NCBI RefSeq assembly: GCF_001956985.1
Contig: NZ_CP019082.1
Location: forward strand, 2,232,001 to 2,296,000
Source: Paludisphaera borealis
GTDB lineage: Bacteria; Planctomycetota; Planctomycetia; Isosphaerales; Isosphaeraceae
Length of the DNA stretch: 64,000 nucleotides
Direction of reading: 5' to 3'
Both the position numbers and the translations under genes were made by a program. Shown here one piece after another: positions 18,099-26,872 of this stretch. Numbering within the stretch: the first letter of the stretch is position 1; each line of letters begins with the position of its first letter. Under the pieces are notes generated by a model. It was not told the DNA's origin and did not search any database. It worked only from the letters and a program-made list of their open reading frames with translations.

Positions 18099-18848
18099 AT
18101 GATCATCATGAACTGCCCCGCGTGCGGTGCAGAGGGCCGCGTTCCCAATGACAAGATCAACACCACGATGGTGTGCAAGAAATGCCTGAAGACATTCCAC
18201 ATCAAGCCCTCGGGCCGGGCGGCGATTGGCGAGGCGCCGATAACGGGGGCGACTTCGTTGCGGCATGAGGTCGACCCGCACAGCATCGACCACAGCCAGG
18301 ACGTCGACCAATGGTTCGAGAAGCTCAACACCTCGTTTCACAAGCTTGCCAAGGTTGCCGCGGTCTTCGCCGTCTTCCTCCTCCTCTACGGCGTTTACCG
18401 TTGGATACAGCCCGCGAGCCTTGAGGAGCAGGCGGTCAAGACGGCGACGGCCATCGCTCGCAACGACCTGACGGCGATTCGCGAGATGGCCCTCAAGGGA
18501 ACCAGCGACGAGGCGGTCGAGTGGTTCGACGCGGTCCATCCCGAGTTCAAGGACCTGGTCCGGATGTCGGCGTCGGTCGTTCCAAAAACCGAGATCCTCA
18601 GCACGAAGCGCGACCCCGAGCACGGGACGGCCGAGATCCTGACGCGGATCAGCCTGGCGGAACCGGTCGGCCGGATGGGCGTCTCCATGCCGAGCACCTC
18701 GATAGGATCGCTGGCCGGCCTGAGCATCGAGGTTCCGTTCGTCCTCTCCGACCGCGGATGGAGCGGCTGGCAGCTCGACGGCAAGCGAACGTTCGAGGCG
18801 TTCCGGAAGGAAGGCGAGAAGGAAGCGGCGAACGTCGGCCGCCCATAA
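18099..18848 (+). CDS. Zinc-ribbon single-pass membrane protein
   Basis: A 249-residue protein. Residues 3-30 form a zinc ribbon (NCPACGAEGRVPNDK and MVCKKCLKTFHI) like that at the N-terminus of the kinase at 10353. One membrane helix follows at about 88-105 (AAVFAVFLLLYGVYRWI), leaving a C-terminal domain of some 140 residues on the other side (AIARNDLTAIREMALKGTSD). ATG 18099 is supported by CAGGAGGG nine bases upstream. The function is unknown; the gene precedes murB by only 31 bp and may share its transcript. Confidence 0.75.
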   Translation: MIIMNCPACGAEGRVPNDKINTTMVCKKCLKTFHIKPSGRAAIGEAPITGATSLRHEVDPHSIDHSQDVDQWFEKLNTSFHKLAKVAAVFAVFLLLYGVYRWIQPASLEEQAVKTATAIARNDLTAIREMALKGTSDEAVEWFDAVHPEFKDLVRMSASVVPKTEILSTKRDPEHGTAEILTRISLAEPVGRMGVSMPSTSIGSLAGLSIEVPFVLSDRGWSGWQLDGKRTFEAFRKEGEKEAANVGRP

Positions 18849-18879
18849 ACGCGCGGGCTTCGCGGCTCGAACTCCCGTC

Positions 18880-19884
18880 GTGAAGACGGGATGCGAGTCG
18901 AGAGCGGCGGCGGTCGCGCGGCTTGACGATGGTTCGGCTTGCGGCTACCATGTGCCGGTCCATATTCGGGAACGATTCTCGCCACATGGGGCTCGACGCT
19001 TGCAGCATCCCTTCGAGGAATTCCGCGACTTCGTCACGGTGGGTCATCCCCTGTCTCCGCTCGTCTGGTTCCGGTTGGGTGGGCCTGCGGCCTACTTCGC
19101 CAAGCCTCGCTCGATCGAAGATCTATGCGGCGTGCTGAAACGGGCGCGCGACGCCGAGATCCCGTTCAAGCTCCTGGGCGGCGGGTCGAACGTCCTGGTG
19201 CGCGACGAGGGGGTCGAAGCGCTGGTAATCCATATGGAGAGTCCATTCTTCTCGGATGTGACGGTCGACGAGAACCGGATCACCGCCGGCGCGGCCGTCC
19301 CCTTGACCGCGCTCATCTCCCAGACCGCGCGGGCGGGGCTCGCCGGCCTGGAGATCCTGACCGGCATCCCGGGGACCGTCGGGGGCGCGCTGCGGGGCAA
19401 CGCCGGCAGCCGCCAGGGGGCGATCGGCCCGTTCGTGAACAGCGTGACGGTCCTCGACGCCGGCTTCGAGGTTCAGGTCCGCGAGCGCGACGACCTCAGC
19501 TTCGTCGATCGCGAGTCGAACCTCGACGAGCCGGTGATCCTTTCGACCGTGCTCGAACTTTCGCGCGAAGACCCCGAATCGGTCGTCCGGCGGATGCGGC
19601 GGATCTGGATCGTCAAGAAGGAGAATCAGCCCTACGGCCACCAGTCGTCGGGCTGCGTCTTCAAGAACCCCTCGCCCGACGTCTCGGCCGGAGCGCTCGT
19701 CGACCAGGCTGGCCTGAAGGGGACCCGCCACGGCGGGGCCGAGGTGTCCGACCGGCACGCCAATTTCATCATCGCCCACCCCGGCGCCAAGGCGGCCGAC
19801 GTGCTCCATCTGATCGATCAGATCCAGCAACGCGTCTGGCAGCAGTTCGGCTACGAGTTGGAACTTCAGCTCCAGATCTGGTAG
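18880..19884 (+). CDS. murB: UDP-N-acetylenolpyruvoylglucosamine reductase
   Basis: MurB reduces the enolpyruvyl group of UDP-GlcNAc-enolpyruvate to UDP-MurNAc with NADPH and FAD in peptidoglycan synthesis. FAD-binding motifs are KLLGGGSNVLVRDEG and GIPGTVGGALRGNAGS; the C domain has QPYGHQSSGCVFKNP and ends in a typical helix. The general-acid position usually occupied by serine is cysteine (C259). There is no tyrosine-loop insertion of the E. coli type. The start is uncertain: GTG 18880 gives 334 residues; GTG 18952 or TTG 19000 would give 310 or 294, nearer the family length, and none has a clear Shine-Dalgarno sequence. An FtsQ-like gene follows. Confidence 0.92.
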   Translation: MKTGCESRAAAVARLDDGSACGYHVPVHIRERFSPHGARRLQHPFEEFRDFVTVGHPLSPLVWFRLGGPAAYFAKPRSIEDLCGVLKRARDAEIPFKLLGGGSNVLVRDEGVEALVIHMESPFFSDVTVDENRITAGAAVPLTALISQTARAGLAGLEILTGIPGTVGGALRGNAGSRQGAIGPFVNSVTVLDAGFEVQVRERDDLSFVDRESNLDEPVILSTVLELSREDPESVVRRMRRIWIVKKENQPYGHQSSGCVFKNPSPDVSAGALVDQAGLKGTRHGGAEVSDRHANFIIAHPGAKAADVLHLIDQIQQRVWQQFGYELELQLQIW

Positions 19885-20032
19885 CCTGAGCCGTGCAAAG
19901 GGCCGGCCCACGGTGAATCGAAGGGCCGGTCTCTAATCGTCCCCGGGGTCGGTCCATGGTCGTTCGCCGACGCCAATGCAAGGATGCGGGGCCGATGTTC
20001 GTCTTTTCGAAGCTCTGGGAGGAACCCAGGAA

Positions 20033-21046
20033 ATGGAGTACCGCGAACCGTCCCGGATCGTCGCCTCCGAGCGGCGCGCCGACGGCCTGATCGAGGACGC
20101 GGACTCCCCGTCGCGGCTGCGCCGGTTCGAATTTGTCCGGCGCACGGGCCGTCTCGATGGTCGCCGCCTGCTCGGTGCGTTCCTGCTGGCCAGTGTCGCC
20201 GTCGTCGTCGTCCTTTACGTGGGCCGCCAGGCTCTCGACGGCTTGGTGAGCTGGCTGCACAAGCAGCCGCGCTACCAGATCCGCTTCGATCAGATCCAGC
20301 TCGCTACGCCACCGCCCGACTGCTTCCGAGGGGGCGCGGCGGCCTTCCTGGAACGAGTGCGGAAGACGGCCAACGAGCCCGAGACGCTCTCGGTGCTCGA
20401 CCTCAAGCCCGACCAGATCGTCAATGCGTTCAAGCGATTTCCGTGGGTGGAGAATGTCGAGAGCGTGGCGTTTCCGCCCGGTTCCATCGTCGTCCAGCTC
20501 GCCTACAACGAACCGGCGGCCGTCGTCCAGGTTGGGACCGTCGAGCAGGTTGTGCTCGACCGCCACGGCGTCCTGCTCCCCATCGAAGACATCGACTCCG
20601 CTCGCCTCGGCCGGCCGATCCGGATCACCGGTACGGGACTCGTCGCGCCGGCTTCGACGCGGATCGGGCTCGTCTGGAAAACCGAGACCCCCGAGCAGCC
20701 GGAGCTGGCCAAGGTCGACCGTCGCATCCTCCAGGCCGCCAAGCTCGCCGGCTTCTTCATGGAGCCCAAGCGGAAGCGCGAAGCCGAATCCTCTCAGGCG
20801 TTACGGATGCTGGTCATCTTCGCCACCGACCGTCGCGGGCTGTTCGTCCAGAACGCCGAGAATGCGATGCTCCTCTGGCGCGAGGCCCCCGGCGAGGAGA
20901 AGCCCGACGAGCCCTCGGCGGACGAGAAATGGCGAATCCTCGCCGCGAAAGCCAAAAGCAACGCCCTCGAGCCCCAGAAGAAGCCCGGATACTGGACCTT
21001 CAGCCACAACGACATGCAGTTCGCGCCGACCGGCCCGCGGTCCTGA
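20033..21046 (+). CDS. ftsQ: FtsQ-like POTRA-domain membrane protein
   Basis: A 337-residue bitopic protein. A basic cytoplasmic tail (about 45 residues) leads to a membrane helix (LLGAFLLASVAVVVVLYVG), and a POTRA-type domain follows in which LKPDQIVNAFKRFPWVENV and LAYNEPAAVVQ match the FtsQ/DivIB pattern, as does VVLDRHGVLLP. The C-terminal part is longer and charged (PKRKREAESS, GEEKPDEPSADEK). FtsQ links divisome proteins in other bacteria; Planctomycetes lack FtsZ, so here it may serve a residual or altered wall-synthesis role. ATG 20033 follows GGGAGGAA. Its position after murB is the ancestral division/cell-wall cluster order. Confidence 0.75.
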   Translation: MEYREPSRIVASERRADGLIEDADSPSRLRRFEFVRRTGRLDGRRLLGAFLLASVAVVVVLYVGRQALDGLVSWLHKQPRYQIRFDQIQLATPPPDCFRGGAAAFLERVRKTANEPETLSVLDLKPDQIVNAFKRFPWVENVESVAFPPGSIVVQLAYNEPAAVVQVGTVEQVVLDRHGVLLPIEDIDSARLGRPIRITGTGLVAPASTRIGLVWKTETPEQPELAKVDRRILQAAKLAGFFMEPKRKREAESSQALRMLVIFATDRRGLFVQNAENAMLLWREAPGEEKPDEPSADEKWRILAAKAKSNALEPQKKPGYWTFSHNDMQFAPTGPRS

Positions 21047-21211
21047 CAGTCGCCGCCGATCGGGAAACCGCCGACCTCCTCGGGAAGTCCGGCGGTCTGG
21101 GCGTCCTGTTGTACTCGGACGGTCCGACCGGGAGGCCGTCCGCATGCGCCGAAGAGCCCGTTCGGGCGAGAGATCGCGGACCGGTTTGAGCGTAATGGGG
21201 AGACGAGCACC

Positions 21212-23161
21212 ATGGCAAACCCCCTCGGGGTAGGTTGGATCAACCAGGTTTCCCGGCTGGCGAAGCCGACGCCCGCGGGCCGTTTCGGCTCGTTCGCGAT
21301 CCAGGTCCAGCGGGTCAACGCGCTCGAGCCCAAGTTCGAGCCCATGACCGACGTCGAGCTGCGCGAGCACGCCCATAAGCTTCGCCTCCGCGCCCGACAG
21401 GGGGACTCGCTCAATTCGCTCTTGCCCGAAGCCTTCGCCCTGGTCCGCGAGTCGGCCAAGCGGACGATCGGCCAGCGGCAGTTCGACGTCCAAGTCATGG
21501 GCGGGATCGCGATCCACAACAAGTGCATCGCCGAGCTTGAGACGGGCGAGGGCAAGACGCTGGTCGCGACGATGCCCACATTCCTTAACGCCTTGCCGGG
21601 CAAGGGGGTGTACGTCGTCACCGTCAACGACTACCTCGCCAAACGCGACGCCGACTGGATGGGCGAGGTCTACCGCCACCTGGGCATGACCGTCGGCTGC
21701 ATCCAGACCGGCCAGCCCGACGGCTCGCGACGCGCCGCGTACACCTCCGACATCACTTACGGCACCAGCAAGGAGATGGGCTTCGACTTCCTCCGCGACG
21801 AGTTGAAGCGGCTCCAGCTCGGCGACACCCACCGCAAGTCGTTCGAGCAGGCGTTCCTCGGTCGCGGCGAGCACCAGGAATCGGAAACGCCCGTCCAGCG
21901 GACGCACTACTTCGCCGTGGTCGACGAGGCCGACAGCATCCTGATCGACGAGGCCCGGACGCCGCTGATCATCGGCGCCAACAACCAGCCGACCAACGAA
22001 GAGGCCACGGCCTACTACGGCGCCGACCAGCTCGCCGAGACGTTGGTTCGAATCAAGGATTACAAATACGACCCGATCGAGCGCAAGGCCGAACTGACCG
22101 CGACCGGGCGCCGCAAGGTGCAAAGCCGCGCCGCGCATCCGTCGTTCGTCGCCCTTACGGTCGACAGCGTCTACGAGTACGTCGAGCGGGCGCTGCGGGC
22201 CCAGATCGCCTACCTGCGCGACCGCGACTATGTGGTCCATGACGGCGAGGTGATCATCGTCGACGAGTTCACCGGCCGTATGATGCCCGGTCGCCAGTGG
22301 CAGGACGGCCTCCACCAGGCGATCCAGGCCAAGGAAGAGATCGAGATCACGCTCGAAACGATCACCGCCGCGCGGGTGACGGTCCAGGACTTCTTCAAGC
22401 GGTTCGGCAAGCTCGCCGGCATGACCGGCACCGCGACCTCCGACGCGTCCGAGCTGCGGCGGATCTACAAGGTCGGCGTAATGAAGATCCCGACCAACCG
22501 GACCTGCGGCCGCGTCTGGCTCCCCGACCGCGTGTTCTCGACCGAGGAAGAGAAGTTCCGTGCCGTGGCGGCCCAGGTCGTCGACTGGAACCAGCACGGC
22601 GCGCCGGTCCTGATCGGTACGCGGTCGATCGAGAAGTCGGAGAAACTCAGCGCCCTGCTCGCCGAGTCGGGGATCGAGCACCAGGTGCTCAACGCCAAGA
22701 ACCACGAAATCGAAGCCCAGATCGTCGTCCAGGCGGGTCAGAAAGGCCGAGTGACCGTCGCCACGAACATGGCCGGTCGCGGAACCGACATCAAGCTCGG
22801 CGAGGGCGTCGCCGCGCTCGGCGGCCTGCACGTGATCGGCACCGAGCGCCATGAGTCGCGGCGGATCGACCGTCAGCTCGCCGGCCGGTCGGCTCGACAG
22901 GGCGACCCCGGCCTCTGTCAGTTCTTCGTCAGCCTCGACGACGAGATCGTCGAGGCCTTCGGCGAAAAGTCCGCCGCCCGCATCCGCAAGCGCAACGCCG
23001 GCAAAGGCGAACTCACCAGCATCGGCTGGCGTCGGTTCTTCGTCACCGCCCAGCGGAAGAAAGAGCATCAGCACTTCAAGGATCGCAAGATGCTGATGCA
23101 CTACGAGAAGCAACGGGCCGAGATGCGGAAGAACATGGGCCTGAACCCCGTGCTCGGCTAA
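21212..23161 (+). CDS. secA: Shortened SecA-type preprotein translocase ATPase
   Basis: A 649-residue SecA homologue, against 830-950 or more for ordinary SecA. NBD1 has the Walker A motif ETGEGKT (K115) and the Walker B region VVDEADSILIDEARTPL; the preprotein cross-linking domain is present (about 215-360); NBD2 has TNMAGRGTDIKLGEGV and DRQLAGRSARQGDPG. The protein ends soon after the start of the helical scaffold (AQRKKEHQHFKDRK), so the wing domain, two-helix finger and zinc-binding tail are absent. It is therefore probably a second, accessory SecA rather than the housekeeping one. ATG 21212 lies 165 bp after the FtsQ-like gene. No frameshift is visible at the end. Confidence 0.88.
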   Translation: MANPLGVGWINQVSRLAKPTPAGRFGSFAIQVQRVNALEPKFEPMTDVELREHAHKLRLRARQGDSLNSLLPEAFALVRESAKRTIGQRQFDVQVMGGIAIHNKCIAELETGEGKTLVATMPTFLNALPGKGVYVVTVNDYLAKRDADWMGEVYRHLGMTVGCIQTGQPDGSRRAAYTSDITYGTSKEMGFDFLRDELKRLQLGDTHRKSFEQAFLGRGEHQESETPVQRTHYFAVVDEADSILIDEARTPLIIGANNQPTNEEATAYYGADQLAETLVRIKDYKYDPIERKAELTATGRRKVQSRAAHPSFVALTVDSVYEYVERALRAQIAYLRDRDYVVHDGEVIIVDEFTGRMMPGRQWQDGLHQAIQAKEEIEITLETITAARVTVQDFFKRFGKLAGMTGTATSDASELRRIYKVGVMKIPTNRTCGRVWLPDRVFSTEEEKFRAVAAQVVDWNQHGAPVLIGTRSIEKSEKLSALLAESGIEHQVLNAKNHEIEAQIVVQAGQKGRVTVATNMAGRGTDIKLGEGVAALGGLHVIGTERHESRRIDRQLAGRSARQGDPGLCQFFVSLDDEIVEAFGEKSAARIRKRNAGKGELTSIGWRRFFVTAQRKKEHQHFKDRKMLMHYEKQRAEMRKNMGLNPVLG

Positions 23162-23201
23162 GTCGGCCCAGCTCAGAGTCCGTGCCACAAGCGCGTATTA
23201 C

Positions 23202-23237
23202 GGTAGGGCGAGCCGGTTTTCACCGCCTCGCCCTACC
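23202..23237. terminator. Hairpin between convergent genes
   Basis: GGTAGGGCGAG (23202-23212) pairs perfectly with CTCGCCCTACC (23227-23237) across a 14-base loop, midway between the convergent secA-like and DUF1570 genes. No T-run follows on the plus strand. It may be a bidirectional terminator or a single copy of a dispersed palindrome. Confidence 0.45.
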
Positions 23238-23253
23238 CTTACCAGACAGACTC

Positions 23254-24243
23254 TCAGCCGCGAAGCAAGCTGCGCACTTCTTTCCTGATTCGCTCGTCCA
23301 TGCGGGCCAGCGAGCCGAGATGCTCCTCCGCCGTCTTGACCCGGTCCGCGCCCGCCTGGGGCGGGATGCTCGCGAGCACCTTCAGGTAGTCGACCAGCTT
23401 GGGCTGCCAGGTCGGGCTCTGAAGCAGGTAATGCACCAGCAGCCAGCTTTGCCCGTAAGCGAGTTGCTCGGTCTGCTCGTCGTCGAACAGGTCGTCTTCA
23501 ACAAGCAGCCGACTGGTCTCGATCCACGGCACGTTGCCATCATGCGCCTGGCGGATCGCCAGCAGGCGGGGACGGTTGATCGCGCCGACGCCGGCGCGTG
23601 CTTTGGGCCGCCACATCTCGAAGTACGTCGCCAGCCCCTCGGTGATGCACTTGGGGGGCTCGTGATCGGTCGCCAGCAGGGCGGTGTTGAAGCAGAGCAA
23701 GTGGGCCGTCTCATGGACCAACGTGAACGTGTTCAGCCGCTCGGCGCCGGCCTTCTTCGGATCTCCCCCGCGCGGTCGGAAATCGAAGATCACCAGCCGG
23801 TTGGCGTCGAGGTCGTAATGTCCGCCGACGGCTTGCCCCGGCTCCTCGCCCAGGAACGCCTCGTAGGATTTCGCGTCCTTCAGGGCGACGACCATCATCC
23901 GATTGGGCGGCGTCGCCACTTTGAATCCGCGATCGCGGAGATGGGGCGTGAAGACCTTCGCCAGCGCCTCGCAGATTTCGAGCGCCGCCTCGCGGTAGGA
24001 GTCGGGCGCGTTCCCCAGACATAGGAAATGCTCGGTTCGCGAGGACCGGAACGCCGCCAGGCCGGCCTCTTTCGCCCGCGCCTCGACCCGGGCCGTCTGG
24101 TCGGCCTCGCCGGCCGATTCGGGCTTGCGCCCCGCGCCCGGCCGCTGCGCCCCGCCCGATAGAATCGCCAGCCCGGCGGACGCCGACGCCCAGCCGAGCA
24201 GCTCGCGGCGTGTCAGGCCGTCTGGATCGTCAGAGTAGATCAT
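23254..24243 (-). CDS. Tat-exported DUF1570-type putative metalloprotease
   Basis: A 329-residue exported protein. The N-terminus has a twin-arginine signal (GLTRRELLGWASASAGLAIL). The zincin motif HETAH (H177, E178, H181) lies in TLVHETAHLLCFN, and CITEGLATYFEMW downstream supplies the third glutamate region, as in the DUF1570 family common in Planctomycetes. The enzyme should act outside the cytoplasmic membrane; its substrate is unknown. The gene is convergent with secA-like and divergent from the epimerase gene. Confidence 0.82.
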   Translation of the reverse strand: MIYSDDPDGLTRRELLGWASASAGLAILSGGAQRPGAGRKPESAGEADQTARVEARAKEAGLAAFRSSRTEHFLCLGNAPDSYREAALEICEALAKVFTPHLRDRGFKVATPPNRMMVVALKDAKSYEAFLGEEPGQAVGGHYDLDANRLVIFDFRPRGGDPKKAGAERLNTFTLVHETAHLLCFNTALLATDHEPPKCITEGLATYFEMWRPKARAGVGAINRPRLLAIRQAHDGNVPWIETSRLLVEDDLFDDEQTEQLAYGQSWLLVHYLLQSPTWQPKLVDYLKVLASIPPQAGADRVKTAEEHLGSLARMDERIRKEVRSLLRG

Positions 24244-24479
24244 GCCGAATCTCCTCCCTTTTTCAAGCTGGGAAGGTCCCCAACCGGCCGGCCGTCGAAC
24301 TCGTCTCGGCGCGTGGGGACGGCTTGATTATACTCCGCTCTCGACCAGAACGAGCCGAGGGGTCCCGATTCCCGGCTCGACAGGGATGGTTTTTGGATCT
24401 TGAAGCTACACCAGGTTCCCTCGCGTGCCGAGCTCGCCACCACTTTGATGAAGCTCCACATGCCGGAACGCTTGCGAGG

Positions 24480-25424
24480 ATGGACATGCCAGAGCGCATC
24501 TTGCTTACCGGTGGAACCGGTTTCTTCGGTCGTCGAATCGCCGAGGCGCTGAAGGCCCGAGGCCATACGGTCGTCACGCCGGGCCGCCCCGATTTCGATA
24601 TGATGGACCCCGCATCGACGCTCCGGACGCTCGAACAGGTGAAGCCCGAAACGGTCGTCCACTCGGCCGCTCACTACGGTGGGCTGGGCATCTGCGTGGC
24701 CGAGCCGATCCCGATCTTCCACCGCAACGTCCTTATGGGCGTCAATCTGTTCGACGCCGCGTCCAAGGTCGGCGTCAAGAAGATCCTCGCCGTCGGCTCC
24801 GCCTGCGCGTATCCCGGCCAAGTGGCCGGCGACATGAAGGAAAGCGACTTCTGGTCGGGCCCGCTGCACCCGTCGGTCGAGGCTTACGGCTTCACCAAGA
24901 AGGTGCTCGAAGTCGCCCTCCGGGCTTACAGTCGGGGCCAGGGGATCATCGGCCAGATGCCGATCGTCACCAACCTGTACGGTGAGAACGACGTCTTCGG
25001 CGAGTACCGGTCGCACGTCGCCGCCGCCCTGATCAAGAAGTTCGCCGACGCCGTCCAGTCGAACGCCAAGCAGGTCGTCTGCTGGGGCACCGGCGCCCCG
25101 GTCCGCGAGTTCATCTACTCGGCCGACGCCGCCGAAGCCGTCGCCCGGCTGCTCGAAAGCGGCTATACCGAGCCCCTCAACGTCGGCACCGGCATCGGCA
25201 CGACCATCAAGGAACTCTCCGAGATCGTCGCCCGGCTCACCCATTTCCAGGGCGAGATCGTCTGGGACACGACCAAGCCCGACGGCGTGCTCCGCAAGGT
25301 GCTCGACGTCTCCAAGATGGAAAGCGTCCTCAACTGGAAGCCTCCCACCAGCCTCGAAGCCGGCCTCGCCAAGACCATCAAGTGGTACCTGGCCAACAAA
25401 GCCGAGGCTGACGCCCGCCAGTGA
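24480..25424 (+). CDS. NAD-dependent epimerase/dehydratase (GDP-L-fucose synthase-like)
   Basis: A 314-residue extended short-chain dehydrogenase. The Rossmann motif is TGGTGFFG at residues 9-16; VGSACAYPG carries the catalytic serine region and VEAYGFTKK the Tyr-x3-Lys pair. The C half (GTGAPVREFIYSADAAEAV, then LNVGTGIGTTI) is typical of GDP-fucose synthase and related sugar-nucleotide epimerases. It probably makes an activated deoxysugar for surface glycans. ATG 24480 was preferred over the longer open frame because the protein then begins just before the first strand; ATG 24486 is also possible. Confidence 0.88.
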   Translation: MDMPERILLTGGTGFFGRRIAEALKARGHTVVTPGRPDFDMMDPASTLRTLEQVKPETVVHSAAHYGGLGICVAEPIPIFHRNVLMGVNLFDAASKVGVKKILAVGSACAYPGQVAGDMKESDFWSGPLHPSVEAYGFTKKVLEVALRAYSRGQGIIGQMPIVTNLYGENDVFGEYRSHVAAALIKKFADAVQSNAKQVVCWGTGAPVREFIYSADAAEAVARLLESGYTEPLNVGTGIGTTIKELSEIVARLTHFQGEIVWDTTKPDGVLRKVLDVSKMESVLNWKPPTSLEAGLAKTIKWYLANKAEADARQ

Positions 25425-25431
25425 GCCGACG

Positions 25432-26613
25432 TCATGGCCGAAGCGCCGCCCATCGGGTCGCCAGCTCCTCAGCCGCGACCCGGTGCCCGGCGCTCGACCA
25501 GTGGGTGTCGTCCGGCAGGTAAACGAGCGTTCCCGCCGCCTCGTCCCGAAGCCGTCGCGTCAGATCGACGAACGCGACGTCCGTGCCGAGGCGTTCGACG
25601 GCTTCCTTCATCGCAGCCGGCAAGTCGTCGAGCCGCCATTTTCGGCACGGGCTGGCCGGGTCGAAGGCGCAGAGGTCGCGGTAGACCCGGAACTTGGTCG
25701 GGATGAAAACGACCACGAAGGCGATCGCCTGCTCTCGGCAGATCTTCCGAGCCTCCGCGATCAAAGCCTCGACCCTCCCGAAATCCGGAGACGCCTCGCG
25801 CGGCGACTCGACCCGGTAATCGCCGCTGCCGAACGCCAGGTCGACCGACTCGCCCGAATGGGCCGCGAGTCGCCCGGTGAACAGCCGAGCGGGAACGCGC
25901 GGCTCGGGACGGATCAGTGTCCGGATCACGTAATCCAGGCTGTTGGCCGTGAACGAGGCTTCGATCGCGCGCCGCCACCAGGGCCGACGGGTCCAGAGTT
26001 CGACCCGCTCCTGATTCGCCTCGTATTCGGCCGCGTCGGCCAGGTCGTTGCCCTCGTAGAAGGTCCAGACGCAGACCTTCGGCCGCAGTCGCAGGCCGTA
26101 CCGTTTGAGGATCTCAAGCTCCTGTTGCGGGCCGTCGCCGCCACGCGCGAGATTGGCTACGGTCAGGCCCAAACGCTCGGAGAGCCGGGCGGTGACGATC
26201 TCGTGTTCGTTGATATGGAAGCCCTCGACGAGCGAATCGCCGAGGACCACGACGTCGGCCGCGTCGAGGTCGCGCGGGTTCCGGAACCCGTCGCGGTCGT
26301 GGCGGACGTCGCAACGGTAGAGCGTCGGCACCGGGCCGCCCGAGAGCCGGGCGACGTCGTTGCCCGCCAAGACCGGGCGCAACCGCCGATTCCCCTCGCG
26401 GGTGTAGAGCAGCCTGGCGTCGGGACGGTTATCCGACCGTTCCCAGGGGGCGGATCGGGTCTGGAACAGCGACCGGTAGTCGACCAGGCCCCAGAGCGCC
26501 GGGGCTTCAAACAGGCCGATCGCGAGAACGATCGAGGCCGCGCAGAGCAACAACTTCCCGGCGGCTCTGGCGCATCTACCATTAGTGCTCAACCGTCCCG
26601 ATCGTTGGAACAA
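25432..26613 (-). CDS. SGNH/GDSL hydrolase, membrane-anchored
   Basis: A 393-residue protein with an N-terminal hydrophobic anchor or signal (LLLCAASIVLAIGLFEAPAL) and an SGNH hydrolase domain. Block I is VVLGDSLVEGF with the nucleophilic serine; block III is WTFYEGND with Gly/Asn; block V is DDTHWSSAGH with the Asp-x2-His pair. Such proteins de-acetylate or acetylate extracellular polysaccharides (AlgX/AlgJ-like) or act as esterases. It faces the epimerase gene tail to tail with 7 bp between stops, which suits a shared surface-polysaccharide role, though they are not co-transcribed. Confidence 0.82.
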   Translation of the reverse strand: MFQRSGRLSTNGRCARAAGKLLLCAASIVLAIGLFEAPALWGLVDYRSLFQTRSAPWERSDNRPDARLLYTREGNRRLRPVLAGNDVARLSGGPVPTLYRCDVRHDRDGFRNPRDLDAADVVVLGDSLVEGFHINEHEIVTARLSERLGLTVANLARGGDGPQQELEILKRYGLRLRPKVCVWTFYEGNDLADAAEYEANQERVELWTRRPWWRRAIEASFTANSLDYVIRTLIRPEPRVPARLFTGRLAAHSGESVDLAFGSGDYRVESPREASPDFGRVEALIAEARKICREQAIAFVVVFIPTKFRVYRDLCAFDPASPCRKWRLDDLPAAMKEAVERLGTDVAFVDLTRRLRDEAAGTLVYLPDDTHWSSAGHRVAAEELATRWAALRP

Positions 26614-26872
26614 AGTCTGATTCCTCTGGCGCGTCCGGGTCGGGCGGCGAGCCCAGCCGCGATCCAGCGCCCGGGCTGAGCGATTTGTACGTCGCCCCCG
26701 GGAATTGTCAATCCCACATGCCGCCCGGCGCTCGCCGCAAATTCAGCCCACCGCGTGACGCCTCGAAAAAAGTCTGTCACCATGAAGCCGTCCCGCGCCA
26801 CGAATCCGAGGGGCGCCGCACCGACTTGTACTCTTAACGAGGCGTCCCGATCCTTTCGAGGAGCGGACGGCG

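Noticed and set aside
20801-23188. 795-codon open frame antisense to the secA-like gene
   Set aside because: No recognisable domain; composition is typical of the antisense frame of a GC-rich gene, while the plus strand has every SecA motif.
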